Assembly: GCF_000471905.2 (NCBI RefSeq)
Contig: NW_006499897.1
Coordinates: 3,592,203 to 3,656,202, forward strand
Length of the DNA: 64,000 nt
Direction of reading: 5' to 3'
Source of the DNA: Amborella trichopoda
Lineage: Eukaryota; Streptophyta; Magnoliopsida; Amborellales; Amborellaceae
Shown here: piece after piece, positions 32,401 through 40,009 of the stretch
How the letters are laid out: each line of letters begins with the position of its first letter
Numbering within the stretch: the stretch's first letter is position 1
Made by a program: the position numbers and the translations under genes
Notes under the pieces: generated by a model
The model's input: only the letters and a program-made list of their open reading frames with translations
The model's database searches: none
Told to the model about the DNA's origin: nothing

Positions 32401-34662
32401 GTATTTTAAACTCCCCAAAGTGAAAAACAGGTCCTAAAAACACCCCAAATCTATTGATATTTGCAAAATTTTTTGAATCGAAAAAAATTGTAGGGTTTGA
32501 AGAAGCATCCAAAAACTTACCCTCCCTTATTAGAATTATTTTTAGTCTTATATTCTTATTCAAGACTTGGAATGTACGTGACTATGTCTATGTGAGTAGC
32601 TGTGTATGATGATTGTATTGCACTATAGAGTTTGGAGAGTTGGAGAAATGTAAAAAAATAGAAAATTGACACGAATATCTGCATATATGTGCACTTGGAC
32701 AGCACATGTATATATGTATCTGAAAAATTTTCACCTTAAGGCATATGAGGTTCTGGTCACCCGCCAGGGGCCACCTAGCATTTTCTAAAACATCGACTAC
32801 AATTTTATCACCTCTCTCATTTCACTTTACATCATCATAAACCATGTGCAATGCATGTGCTCCAACTAGTGTGTCTGTGTGCGTGCGTGTGCATGTGCGT
32901 GTGCGTGTCCGTGTCGATATATATATCGAGAGAGAGAGAGAGAGACGAGGGACACATTCAGTCCCTCACTTCTTTAATTATCTTTCAGCTGCTTTAAAAT
33001 TACTCTACCATCCAGAACAGGGATTGGCAATACTGATTTTAGGACTGATTTTGACCAACAGTGCAGGGTCAAGGTGGATTACTTACAAAAAAATTGAATT
33101 TGCTTCCTCTGTTTATATGTGTGGATGCGTGTATGCATCCATGTTAGCATTTATCTCATGAGAGTTTGTTGTGTGGTATGCTTGTTCATGGTGTAGCGCT
33201 TTGCAAATTAACTAGGGGTATGTTTGGTGATGTAGTGTACGGCCATGGGAAATGAAGATCAAGATTTGGGAGATCTCCTATCACGCCTGGCGGCTATGGT
33301 AATTAAAAGTTCCATCTCAATTCCTCGCAAATTCTCATTTTTGGTGTAAAAGTCCTTGTCAATACGACTTTATTACCTTTTAGTAGAAAGGTTCTATGCC
33401 ATCATCTCCATTGCTTAAATTAAATGGTGAGGTTTGGTATCCGAACCGAATCGTTTATCATCAAACATAGTTCTGATAAAGTCACAACTGTAGTTTTCCA
33501 TTGTTGAAACTCTGCAATTAATGTTTCTCTTCAGATCGAAGATGTTTCGGTTGTGGAAAGCGGTCCACGTGTGGAGAAAAGGATTGCTTACATGATAGTC
33601 AGGCACATCAAGTTTGGCCAATCAAAGAAGCAATCTGCAAAAAAGGCTTCTAAGATTGTTGAAACAAAACAATCTCCAACCCAAATATCTGCTTCACCTC
33701 AGCCTGAAATCGATGGTCTCATAAACTCTAGTCCCATTCCTCTTATCATGGAAGAAGCTTCAGAACCTACTGTTTCTGATTCAGAAGCTGAAAGCTCAGA
33801 ACTTGAACCGTTTGAGGACTCGGAGGCTGCTGATGATGCAAGTTGGTCGATTTTTGGCACACCTGAGGAACCCGAAGTTTTCGACATTGATAAGTTTGGT
33901 GTTGATTCTCACCTTGAACAAGAAGGAAAACCTGATAATCTCTTTCATGATTTTGGGGAGTTTCTTACCACCTCAAGGAGTACTGATACATCAACAGGTA
34001 TGCCTTCCATCAAGTCTTGCAAAGAAGTCCCAGATAACACACTTGTAGACATTTCCTTCCAACCAAAGTCTTCATTTGTGGATATGGATCAATTGAGAGA
34101 GAGAGGGGCAAAGGAGATCGCTCAAAATGTGAAATCAGTTGAAAGGAGAGAGGAAGAACAAATGAGGATAGCTCAAGAAATAAGACGAGCTGAGAGAAGA
34201 CCGAGTGAGAGAATCAGTCCAGTTATTGAGAAGAAGATAATACCAGGTGAGAGAATCAGTTCAGTTATTCAGAAGATGATAATACCAGGCACCCCCAATA
34301 TCCCATCAATGCCTTGTCAAAGCTTTCGTATCAAGAATATAGATCGTCCTCAAGCCGAGCAAGCTCAGAAGAGCACTCCAACTAATTCAAAACAAGGAAA
34401 GTCAGTTCAGGATACACCGACCAATACAGTAAAGTCGAGCTTTGGTATCTTTAGTTCTCCAAAAAGCTCAGCGACCACAAACAACCCTAGGGCGCTGTCT
34501 GAAGAAAAGGAGAAACCAGTGAGCCCAAGCAATTCGACTGAAGCTTTGAAGAAACCCACCCAAGCTTCGGACTTGACACCAGAGATCAAGAGGGAGAATA
34601 GCGGGACTCAGCAAGGTGCATGGGGTATATTTAGTACCACTCAAAGGAAGGCACAAAGATGA
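10128..34662 (+). CDS. IF3: Translation initiation factor IF-3, mitochondrial type (8 coding exons)
   Basis: Bacterial-type IF-3 binds the small ribosomal subunit and helps select the initiator tRNA and start codon; this one probably acts in mitochondria. Exons 10128-10253, 10329-10425, 10845-10912, 16029-16127, 16896-16952, 17168-17236, 33236-33298 and 33535-34662 join in frame through GT-AG sites into about 568 codons. Residues 1-42 are rich in Arg, Leu, Ala and Gln and lack early acidic residues, as in mitochondrial presequences. IF-3 N-domain motifs are RNEGITARFVRLVTDEG and DPPVCKIIDF (residues about 61-133). The C-domain spans about 139-225 and includes MRKGEPKNIRF, RLLERGYRVK and ESGPRVEKR. 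The rest is a low-complexity acidic then basic tail, as in plant IF3 proteins of about 520 residues. The first of two consecutive ATGs is taken as start. Splice sites look intact despite the 16-kb intron. Confidence 0.9.
10329..10425 (+). CDS. IF3: IF-3 exon 2
   Basis: Follows acceptor 'atcacag' and ends GAT GAA G before 'gtgagg' (phase 1). It encodes a Lys/Pro-rich linker (KPKPKPD) and the IF-3 N-domain opening RNEGITARFVRLV. Confidence 0.9.
10845..10912 (+). CDS. IF3: IF-3 exon 3
   Basis: Follows acceptor 'cattgcag' and ends GTT GAG before 'gtatgc' (phase 0). It encodes HAIVSRHEALDRALKL then DLVE, the central helix and strand of the N-domain. Confidence 0.9.
12104..12290 (+). repeat. 45-bp minisatellite
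   Basis: Four diverged units start at 12104, 12149, 12194 and 12241, each opening GTAGGAAT or a close variant. Because 45 is a multiple of three, they make a repetitive open frame (F-N-W / R-F-Q motif every 15 residues) that is probably not a gene. Confidence 0.7.
12593..12925 (-). pseudogene. hAT transposase N-terminal fragment (BED-finger region)
   Basis: The minus-strand frame contains CINHLKHPQSSMWGEVSCPN followed by VPENVRQKI and a Lys/Glu-rich stretch. This is the pattern that ends a BED zinc finger and begins the linker in plant hAT transposases (GGINRLKHHLA...CPxVPxxV). The DUF659 and dimerisation domains are not found nearby, so this is a relic. Confidence 0.55.
14416..14592 (+). 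pseudogene. L1-type LINE RNase H domain remnant
   Basis: An open stretch of about 59 codons reads GPAGIGGIFINHDGVHILTY and continues to AKTKALLTGLQL. This is the pattern of the RNase H domain at the C-terminus of plant L1 pol proteins. No start codon or flanking reverse transcriptase is seen. Confidence 0.6.
14626..14836. repeat. 117-bp tandem duplication in IF-3 intron 3
   Basis: Units beginning AATGTTTTAGAAAGGCAACT at 14626 and 14743 share 'gagaagtttttaacaatgg' and 'gaattgaaggatatc'. The second has an internal deletion. Noncoding. Confidence 0.7.
15480..15686 (+). other. Unrecognised short open frame in IF-3 intron 3
   Basis: A 68-codon open frame contains one CPMC motif but no recognisable domain. 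It lies in a large intron with no promoter or splice context I can support. Probably chance or transposon debris. Confidence 0.1.
16029..16127 (+). CDS. IF3: IF-3 exon 4
   Basis: Follows acceptor 'tggtacag' and ends AGC AAG before 'gtatgg'. It carries the IF-3 signature DPPVCKIIDFHREKYKHQ and the start of the interdomain linker. Shadow open frames in other phases overlap it. Confidence 0.92.
16896..16952 (+). CDS. IF3: IF-3 exon 5
   Basis: Nineteen codons between 'aattgtag' and 'gtaagt', encoding DLTMRKGEPKNIRFSPKT, which matches the strand that opens the IF-3 C-domain (KEIRF-like in bacteria). Confidence 0.9.
17168..17236 (+). CDS. IF3: IF-3 exon 6
   Basis: Twenty-three codons between 'tatttag' and 'gtattg', encoding ELKDLQMKAEMVKRLLERGY then RVK, a C-domain helix. 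The 15,999-bp intron 6 follows. Confidence 0.9.
18130..20857 (-). pseudogene. hAT transposase (BED, DUF659, hATC), decayed
   Basis: Minus-strand fragments in order: BED finger with GGINRFKKHLASIKGML (20857-20636); linker with RATQYIVRWFYEAGIPFNAA (20422-20171); DUF659 with NDTWSDKTRRSQMNLLVNCP and DNITPNVAAANLL (20174-19520); PSMGYIYDAMETCKREIA (19411-19193); dimerisation signature WWSQHGCSAPNLQKLTIR then ERNWSTFE (about 18840-18720); an acidic Glu/Asp tail (18380-18130). Frameshifts, stops and a 174-bp internal duplication mean it cannot encode active transposase, though each block is well preserved. Confidence 0.85.
19694..20045. repeat. Tandem duplication (174/178 bp) inside the hAT transposase
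   Basis: Units start ACAGTGTGTTGTACATGGTG at 19694 and 19868 and end 'aatagacct(g/c)aaaaaaat'. They duplicate the DUF659 segment containing T-D-N-(V/I)-T-P-N-V-A. Identity is high, so the event looks recent relative to the element's decay. Confidence 0.85.
21308..21800 (-). pseudogene. RTE reverse-transcriptase C-terminal segment between the two insertions
   Basis: The minus strand reads RIEFKIRKDRVHNAYIQGN, VARIGDKIRQSRLKWSGQVQ and RRGNLVQVEG. This is the C-terminal region of plant RTE pol (R-W-F-G-H-V-Q-R-R-P pattern). It is bounded by the hAT target duplication on the left and the L1 poly-A tail on the right. Confidence 0.8.
21990..22599 (-). pseudogene. L1 RNase H domain
   Basis: The minus strand reads GGIKLNFDSCSLGNPGQSSA, GGVFKDHQQNVLLTYS and YAEAMALLLAIK, then after a frame change EGDSQN. 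These match the D-G-S/GNPG/E/D pattern of the plant L1 RNase H domain. The first expected catalytic Asp is kept in NFDS. Confidence 0.8.
22600..22946 (-). pseudogene. L1 zf-RVT zinc-binding region
   Basis: The minus-strand frame contains GCSLCLCEEETNPPLFIHC then HKLWSLVLQLFGIQW and WKAAVAATIWIIWIERNNRI. This C-x2-C...H-C finger and following tryptophan-rich helix are typical downstream of the reverse transcriptase in plant L1 elements. Confidence 0.85.
23640..24900 (-). pseudogene. L1 reverse-transcriptase core
   Basis: Successive minus-strand frames show ALVPKIEGAKEIKDFCPISL, LASRLQKVLPFVISPSQSAF, LIFKIDWEKAYDHVDW, SRGLRQGDPLSPFLF and QCADDTLVF (near 24113-24133), then ANRIVQLMRNFLWYG. This is the full motif series of a LINE reverse transcriptase. 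The frame shifts near 24370-24390, and the residue before ADD is Cys where Phe or Tyr is usual. Confidence 0.88.
25500..26146 (-). pseudogene. L1 apurinic endonuclease domain
   Basis: The minus strand begins near 26146 with YTWNVRGLG and ILALIETKQP, then WCLGGDFNVTPISQNM and LIDIPLQGNRFT. These match the W-N-x-R-G, E-T-K and GDFN motifs of plant L1 endonuclease. In-frame stops and frame changes are present. Confidence 0.8.
26211..26992 (-). pseudogene. L1 5' ORF region (Pro/Ser-rich), decayed
   Basis: Two overlapping minus-strand frames (26992-26480 and 26588-26211) precede the endonuclease. The first is strongly Pro/Ser-rich. The second has MKEMYKIMGFHHDGPEGPAH. No gag-type CCHC knuckle is visible. 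The position fits an ORF1 or ORF1-ORF2 linker, but I do not recognise a domain. Confidence 0.4.
27010..27950 (-). pseudogene. RTE reverse-transcriptase remnant
   Basis: The + strand complement shows scattered RT-like pieces; for example the reverse strand near 27230 resembles the family's 'NEVP' region seen at 3812-4027. Many stops interrupt it. Assignment rests mainly on position between the RTE endonuclease and the L1 insertion and on similarity to the copy at 3.5-4.0 kb. Confidence 0.5.
28337..29210 (-). pseudogene. RTE endonuclease
   Basis: The minus strand starts with HLATWNVGSLIRKSMELVDI and VNIICLQETK (29210-29025). After a decayed gap it continues with LRGDLNSHVGKDSGE, GFEERNEMGDVILDFAMASD and SHKSQIDFFLF (28774-28337). 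These are the W-N, ETK, GDLN and Q-I-D-F motifs of plant RTE endonuclease, the family often annotated as craniofacial development protein 2-like. Confidence 0.82.
29328..30237. repeat. 450-bp tandem duplication at the RTE 5' end
   Basis: Copy A (29328-29777) and copy B (29778-30237) both begin AGCATATTTTAACACTGGAT and end 'tactcgtta'. They share an (AT)n tract and 'gctggctgccaacccagcac', the RTE 5' leader complement. Copy B has a small insertion. A more diverged third relative of the 3' half appears at about 31060-31500. Confidence 0.85.
30654..30780 (+). mobile_element. tRNA-derived SINE, copy 2, with 14-bp target duplication
   Basis: GGCTTAATTGGTTAGTGCT (A-box-like) and GGCTCAATTCCTA (B-box-like) are followed by a poly-A tail. 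ATCATAGGGGTTTA lies directly before (30640-30653) and directly after (30781-30794) the element, a clean target duplication. This is the best-bounded copy of the family. Confidence 0.8.
30795..32126. other. Diverged duplicated AT-rich sequence
   Basis: No gene seen. Parts resemble 30240-30600 (for example 'atctaaacatccaaa', CT-rich run, 'gagactatccaaaaattgga' at about 30590 and 31495), so this is an older duplicate. A degenerate repeat with 'tcatggtcatggcattatga' near 31618 recurs in altered form near 31910. Confidence 0.45.
32135..32795. mobile_element. Non-autonomous hAT-type element with 8-bp target duplication
   Basis: Ends CAGTGTTTCAAAAAATG and, on the other strand, CGATGTTTTAGAAAATG are imperfect inverted repeats. 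ACTACAAT flanks both sides (32127-32134 and 32796-32803). The left subterminal region is GC-rich with repeated 'ctaggc' motifs, like the large hAT at 17.7-21.3 kb. No transposase is encoded. Confidence 0.75.
32865..32950. repeat. Compound microsatellite
   Basis: A (TG)n/(CGTG)n tract runs into (AT)n and then (GA)n. It lies in IF-3 intron 6 about 290 bp before exon 7 and produces a spurious Arg/Val-rich open frame. Confidence 0.8.
33236..33298 (+). CDS. IF3: IF-3 exon 7
   Basis: Twenty-one codons between 'gatgtag' and 'gtaatt', encoding AMGNEDQDLGDLLSRLAAM. It restores the C-domain reading frame after intron 6 and is separated from exon 8 by 236 bp. Confidence 0.88.
33535..34662 (+). CDS. IF3: IF-3 exon 8 (C-domain end and long tail)
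   Basis: Follows acceptor 'ctcttcag' and opens ATC GAA GAT, in frame to TGA at 34660-34662. It encodes VVESGPRVEKR and VRHIKFG of the C-domain, then about 340 residues of Ser/Glu/Asp-rich and later Lys/Pro/Thr-rich low complexity without a recognised fold. Residues 418-431 and 432-445 are a tandem duplication. Confidence 0.92.
   Translation: MEDVSVVESGPRVEKRIAYMIVRHIKFGQSKKQSAKKASKIVETKQSPTQISASPQPEIDGLINSSPIPLIMEEASEPTVSDSEAESSELEPFEDSEAADDASWSIFGTPEEPEVFDIDKFGVDSHLEQEGKPDNLFHDFGEFLTTSRSTDTSTGMPSIKSCKEVPDNTLVDISFQPKSSFVDMDQLRERGAKEIAQNVKSVERREEEQMRIAQEIRRAERRPSERISPVIEKKIIPGERISSVIQKMIIPGTPNIPSMPCQSFRIKNIDRPQAEQAQKSTPTNSKQGKSVQDTPTNTVKSSFGIFSSPKSSATTNNPRALSEEKEKPVSPSNSTEALKKPTQASDLTPEIKRENSGTQQGAWGIFSTTQRKAQR
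34207..34290 (+). repeat. 42-bp in-frame tandem duplication in IF-3 exon 8
   Basis: 34207-34248 encodes ERISPVIEKKIIPG and 34249-34290 encodes ERISSVIQKMIIPG. The units differ at only a few bases. Being a multiple of three, the duplication adds 14 residues to the disordered tail without breaking the frame. Confidence 0.9.
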
Positions 34663-35480
34663 TCCTCATTCGCAAAGGAGAAAAGTCCATGGATTTTATA
34701 CAAAGGATATATTTATTTCCATCTGATCAGATGGCTAAGTTTAGGTTGTCCATTTTTTGATGTGCTGGAGCAGGTCATCATTTTGCTTTCACCCAAGGTG
34801 GATAGAAGAGGTCAGGTGGTCTCCTCTAAAATCAGAAAGTGGGCGAGTGCACTTGTAGTCAGCGGCCTTTTGGGTTTGTTTTATTTGTAAATTTTGCAGG
34901 GTCATTTTGAAGTAGTTTTTCCAGTTGAATAACGATTAGTTTGGATGCACCCATAACTTTGTTGAATTGACAACAATTAATCCAGAGATAGGTGAAAAAA
35001 ATCATCTTTTTGGAGTAGTGGGGGAAGAAATGTTGGCATCAAGCGGGGCAGCAGGGAGATAGATCTATTAATGAATGGCTAGAGCAGTCTTGAACTATAA
35101 TGGGACTCACGTCTAAATAGGTGGTCTTTCCATACTGGCCTCCAGAAAACCCAAGTAACGAAAATCTGGCGGACCCAGTAAAATCTGTTGTATGACAGAT
35201 ACAGTCCGTCTTTTACTTGATGAGCATTGGTTATTTATTTATAAATCAGAGTACAATATCATTTCAACAAAGAACTCAAGAAAGTCTAATTAGGAAATCT
35301 TGCCTAGAAACTCCTTTCAAGGCAATTCATCCGTGATATCATTGGTCTCCCTGTAAGCATGCAAAAACATGACTTCAAACTTCTCATGAATGTCCAATAT
35401 CTCATACCAAATCACTAGACATCAAGGCACCTTCTGTTCCCTCTTACACCACTCTATATTGTATTTGTATTCATGGAACC
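34663..35480 (+). other. IF-3 3' UTR and downstream sequence
   Basis: Sequence after the TGA is noncoding and T-rich, with no perfect AATAAA close by. Polyadenylation is probably at a variant signal within the first few hundred bases ('tttatttgtaaattttg' near 34880). Nothing else recognised to 35480. Confidence 0.4.
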
Positions 35481-35700
35481 TCCCTGTTATTACATGCGCT
35501 CCCAATTGTCTCTCTTGAATTGAACCACCATTGTGATTGCATGCACTCCCAATTGTCTCTCTTGTATTGAACCAACATTGCGATTGCATGCACTCCCAAG
35601 TGTCTCTCTTGTACCTCTTAGAATTGCCATTGCTCTTACATGCACTCTCAGTTGTCTCTTGTACAACTCTCAATCCTCTTAGAACTGCGAACATTGACTA
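35481..35700. repeat. Minisatellite, 47-52-bp unit
   Basis: Four units with 'catgcactcccaattgtctc' start at 35493, 35540, 35587 and 35639. The minus-strand open frame here is a repeat artefact. Confidence 0.75.
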
Positions 35701-35906
35701 CCAACATTTCTGCTTATTTAGCTGTAGCTTGACCACAAGGACCGGATAAAGCCACGAAAATATTACCCCAATGATTCTTGTCAACACTGCCAAACTCAGT
35801 TGGACCTGGATTGCTTAAAGAACTACCGATCAAAGTTCAATTTAATTAGGCTTATAGATGGTGGAGTCGAAACACTCAATGGTCTACACTTACAATGCGC
35901 CATCTT

Positions 35907-35995
35907 AACTACCTCTCGAGTGTTGAACACGCCTTGTTCAACTACCTCTCGAGTGTTGAACACGCCATGTTCAACTACCTCTCGAGTGTTGAACA
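35907..35995. repeat. 33-bp tandem repeat, almost three units
   Basis: Units at 35907, 35940 and 35973 begin AACTACCTCTCGAGTGTTGA and are nearly identical; the last is partial. The length divisible by three keeps short frames open. The repeats abut with no spacer, so this is not CRISPR-like. Confidence 0.88.
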
Positions 35996-36083
35996 AAATG
36001 TCATATCTAGAGATACCCCAACAAAACTTAGCATAGATTACATAAATTTATGTTTTAATATCTCCAAATATGTGACCTGACCA

Positions 36084-36520
36084 TCAAAACCCCTCTCCTT
36101 CCACATCTCCCATGATAAGCTGCTCTCTATGTCTTAGTTTCTTCAAATAAGTGACCTGACCATCAAAACCCCTCCTATTCATCTCCAACTTCTCCCATAC
36201 TAAAGCTGCTCTAAAACCTTTCCAAACTGTGTTACCCACCTTCAAAAAACCCGGCACATTCGTATGGTCAATTAAATTAGAAACTGGCCTTTGGAGATTT
36301 AAGCTAATGCCCAACTTTCACAAAGCCGTAGACCTTAAGCTACAATGAAGTCACAATGGACAAACAAATGATCACATGATTCCGCATCTTTTTTACGCAA
36401 CATGCAGATATTGACAATTGTAAGTCCTTTCCTTGGCAAGTCCAGAGTCAATGTTTTCCCCATTACCAAAATCCATAAGAAAGCTTGCACTTTATGGGGA
36501 ACCAGCCACTTTCAAATTTA
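36084..36520 (-). pseudogene. L1 zf-RVT remnant
   Basis: The minus strand reads WLVPHKVQAFLWILVMGKTL, then LRKKDAESCDHLFVHC, then after a frame change VWKGFRAALVWEKLE. This is the zinc-binding region after a plant L1 reverse transcriptase. The + strand phrase 'gtgacctgaccatcaaaacc' occurs at both about 36071 and 36151, showing an 80-bp duplication. Confidence 0.7.
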
Positions 36521-37079
36521 AAGCAAATTGCGTCTACAACCATTTAAACATATCATGTAATAAATAGAGATAGACAGATTTAACTGAGAACTTACCATCT
36601 GCTGTGAACTCCCAAACCTTGTCATCTCTCCTTTCCGGGTTTGCATACACCTTTGATGGATCTTGCAGCAATTGTGAATATTGACAGACGAATAAATCAA
36701 AAACACTATTGCAACGGCAATTGATATTTTAAAAAGTTTGATAGCCACTTCCCTCCACCCTCTAAATAATCTTATTAAATTGATTAGTAGTTTTGAGAGT
36801 AAACCTCAAGTAAATTGGTATTTTAAGATGCCATCATCTCTCCATCTTCGTTGTCACAAGCATAGGGAAATAATAACGACAGAGGGAAGAGAGAGGACTA
36901 TAGAGGGAGACGACTAGAACAACGCCATTATGCTAGTCAGCTTTCATTCGATGCATGACGTTGATTTGATCCGGTAATCAATCTGTTTTTCTCCTAAATG
37001 GCTGGCAAAGTCGCTTTGTCGAATCAAACGAAATTCGTTGAAACAAAAAACAATATATCCATAGAATAGACATGGTGGA

Positions 37080-37430
37080 GATGGATGAGTGGCATGATAA
37101 GAAGAGATAGAATTCAAAATGAATCCATTTCAGGTAATTTAGGCATGATTTCAATAGGCGATAAGATCAGGGAGAGTAGACTTAGGTGGCCCGATTATGT
37201 GTAGTGCCGACCAAGTACCTGTTAGGAGGTGCGGGCTAATTCAAATGGAAGGACTTAAAAAGACAAGGAGCATACTCAAAAGAACGTGGTTGGAAATAGG
37301 TCAAAACGATATGAAGATTTATAGTCTCACTAAAAGTATGATCTTTAATAGAGTAAAAAGGCGGATCAAGATTTGTATGGTCGACCTCAATTAATTTAAA
37401 AAAGATTATAATGATGATGAATGAAATTCA
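37080..37430 (+). mobile_element. 5'-truncated RTE LINE 3' end
   Basis: The + strand translation gives IRRDRIQNESISGNLG, SIGDKIRESRLRWPDYV and a decayed C-terminus. It ends 'gattataatgatgatgaatg' followed by A-rich repeats, the RTE 3' tail. It is in sense to the + strand, unlike the intron copy. Another short RTE 3'-end fragment on the minus strand lies at about 37520-37600. Confidence 0.7.
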
Positions 37431-38186
37431 TTATAACTGTTAAAAAAAAAAAAAAGATGAATAAAATTCAATAGAACTATTAAAAAAATAATAATAATAA
37501 ATAATAATTAAAAAAAACAAATATGCTTGATCCGAATATCTATGACTATCATCGTCAAACCTTTTTTCCAACTAATTAGGTTGGCTATCTTAATAACTAT
37601 TACCGTAATCACAAAAACCATATTGAATTTAAAACCAATATATTCTATTCACTCTCAATTTTTTATCATTGAAAGAATATCTTTCATGATGGGTTTCCTT
37701 TTGATAACTGGTATGACTCGTTTAGGAACAACAAAATATATCTGGTAAGAGGACACGTGGTGTTGTTGGCATGGATTCCGCTTCTTATACTATTAAGTTT
37801 GGACATATGTAGGGTTCCTTGTGATCCACGCTTATCTTCCTTTCATGTAGACCAAACTCTAAAAATAATAATGACAATCACTTTTTCAGGAAAAAAAAAG
37901 AAAAAGAGAGAGAGTACTATGTCAGCTGTTTGGTGGGACTTACCAAATCGTTTTTTTCTTTTGTTAATGTTTATTGATTTTATTTTTTATTCATTTTGGA
38001 TGTGATTGGTATAAACAATAAGGACTCCTTCAAATAGGATCAAAATATATTATTTTTATATAAAAGAAATTTATAATAACTTGAAATTTTATTTTCATAT
38101 CTAATTATAAAATTTAAAACTTAAAAAATAATGTAGATTAAATAGATTTATAAATACTTGAAAATCTTGAAATTTTACGATTTAAA

Positions 38187-38580
38187 AAAGGTGCGGTTTG
38201 TATAGAGCTTAGGCTCTAAACAATCAAATTAGAACTTACCTTCAAATAGTATCAAGAAATGTGGTTTTAATATTGAAAATCTTTGTGATAGCTTTAAAAT
38301 ATATTTTCATAGTTATTTATAAAGTTTAAAGCTTCAAAAATAATGTAGATCGATATATCTATAAAACTTGAAAATCTTAAAAATTGACTATCCAAAAATG
38401 CATTATAAAATACACTACTTCTAAAACTTGCAATCTATTTTTTTTCATGTCCATGCATCTTGATGTCGAGATGATCAATTTAAAGACATTTGGGCATCAA
38501 AACAACCTCTTCTAGTGAAAGTTTTGAGTTAGGCTCAAATTTGATTGTTTAGAGCCTCGGCTGTATATAAACTTTTCGTT
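38187..38580. repeat. MITE family B, complete copy
   Basis: Ends 'gtttgtatagagcttaggct' and, inverted, 'gtttatatacagccgaggct' share the continuation 'ctaaacaatcaaattag'. The interior matches copies at 2.1, 40.7 and 43.0 kb. A partial third end at about 38581-38765 ('gattatttagggcctcaccg') indicates a second, truncated copy abutting it. Confidence 0.65.
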
Positions 38581-38769
38581 TTAGAAAATACATTATAAGA
38601 TGCACTATTTTCAAGACTTGAAATCCATTTTTTTTTCTCCTGTTCATACATCTTGGGATCAAGACGATCGATTTGAAGATTTTTAAGTATTGAAGCAACC
38701 TCTTCTAATGAATTTTTGAGATATGCCGTAATTTGATTATTTAGGGCCTCACCGTATATAACCTTTTTC

Positions 38770-39660
38770 TTTTTATTTTTGACATGTTAGTAGTGGGAAT
38801 AGCAGGTGGGTGGAACGTTATATTGAGGCATCCGCCCCCTAATCACCTGCCCAAAGCCCCATTCCTGCTCTTTCTTTGATTATTAGTAGGGTTTTAGCAA
38901 TTTAGCCTTTGGGCAGTATCATTATTATCTACAAAAAAAAAGCTTTTCCTAGTGTCGTGGCTTTAAAGTTTGCCAAAAATTGCTATTAGAGCACTTGAAA
39001 AAAGCCGAATGGCTCATTTCTATCTCAAAAAAATAGATTTCAAGTTCTAATAACAGTTTAACTTGTAGCATATTATCTAGATTATTCATTTTTAGGTGTT
39101 TTAAGATTATCTGATCACACCAAACTTGAAGCTTCAAATTTCATAATCGAATTAATTTTCCAAGCCATCAAGATTTCGAACGCCGAAACTGCAAGGTGAG
39201 CCTTTGTTTTTTAATTTTATCATAAAGCCTAGCCTTGCTAACCACTTCCATATTACTGTTATGGTTTAAAATTGAATGTGACGGCAGGGACTCGATAATA
39301 GTAGAAAAAAAAGAAAAAGAAAATAGAAGAGAGAGAGAAAGGTAAAGTATGTATAAGACGATACTATTTATTTTTAATATAGGGAACTACAGTCATTCGT
39401 ATCCGTCAAATTTTAAATCGGATCATTGTGAGTGTGCCATTGATTAGAGTCAAAATCCAAATAAAAAAATTCTCAAACCTCAAATACACTCCAAACCATC
39501 TAATGGCTAATAGCAATTGTGACGTTGTAAAAAAAAAAAAAAGTCTCATTATACACAATACCAAAATAAAAAAAAGATAAGGTAAATTTCCAGAAAATCA
39601 TAATACTGATGGTTGCAACTAAAAGTTGCTTTAATAGCTTGTAGGGCATTCACTGTAGAA
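38770..39660. other. AT-rich noncoding sequence
   Basis: No gene or recognisable domain. It contains short poly-A runs (near 38930 and 39530) and a purine-rich patch near 39300-39345. Confidence 0.4.
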
Positions 39661-39669
39661 TATATACTC

Positions 39670-39960
39670 TTGTTTGTTTTGTTTTATGTGGACTGATCCA
39701 CATTTCTATATACATAAAGGATGCTGGGTGGTCCATTTAAAAATAATTATAACTTACAGTCTAGGTGTTTTTTTAATATAATTATTATTTCTAATTTCTA
39801 ATTTTTTTTTATTTTTTTTTATATTCATGATCTCCATGTTAAAGATTATATATTATCTAAAAATTAGAATCAAATTATATTTAAGAAACTATTTATTGCC
39901 AAACCTACATTTCTACAATATGCGGGCTGCCCGCATTACCTTTTCCAGCTGCTAGATGAT
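39670..39960 (+). repeat. Dispersed repeat A, copy 2
   Basis: Carries 'ttcatgatctccatgtta' and preceding 'ggtggtccatttaaaaat' motifs of the family. Diverged and AT-rich. Confidence 0.5.
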
Positions 39961-40009
39961 GAGCTAATGTGGTTAGATCAGATAATTGGCCAAACAAACG
40001 TCATACAAC

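Noticed and set aside
34407..34656. Minus-strand frames over the IF-3 tail
   Set aside because: Antisense to a clear coding exon; composition mirrors the low-complexity sense frame.
35907..35995. CRISPR-like short repeats
   Set aside because: Units abut with no spacers, and the genome is a plant nuclear genome.
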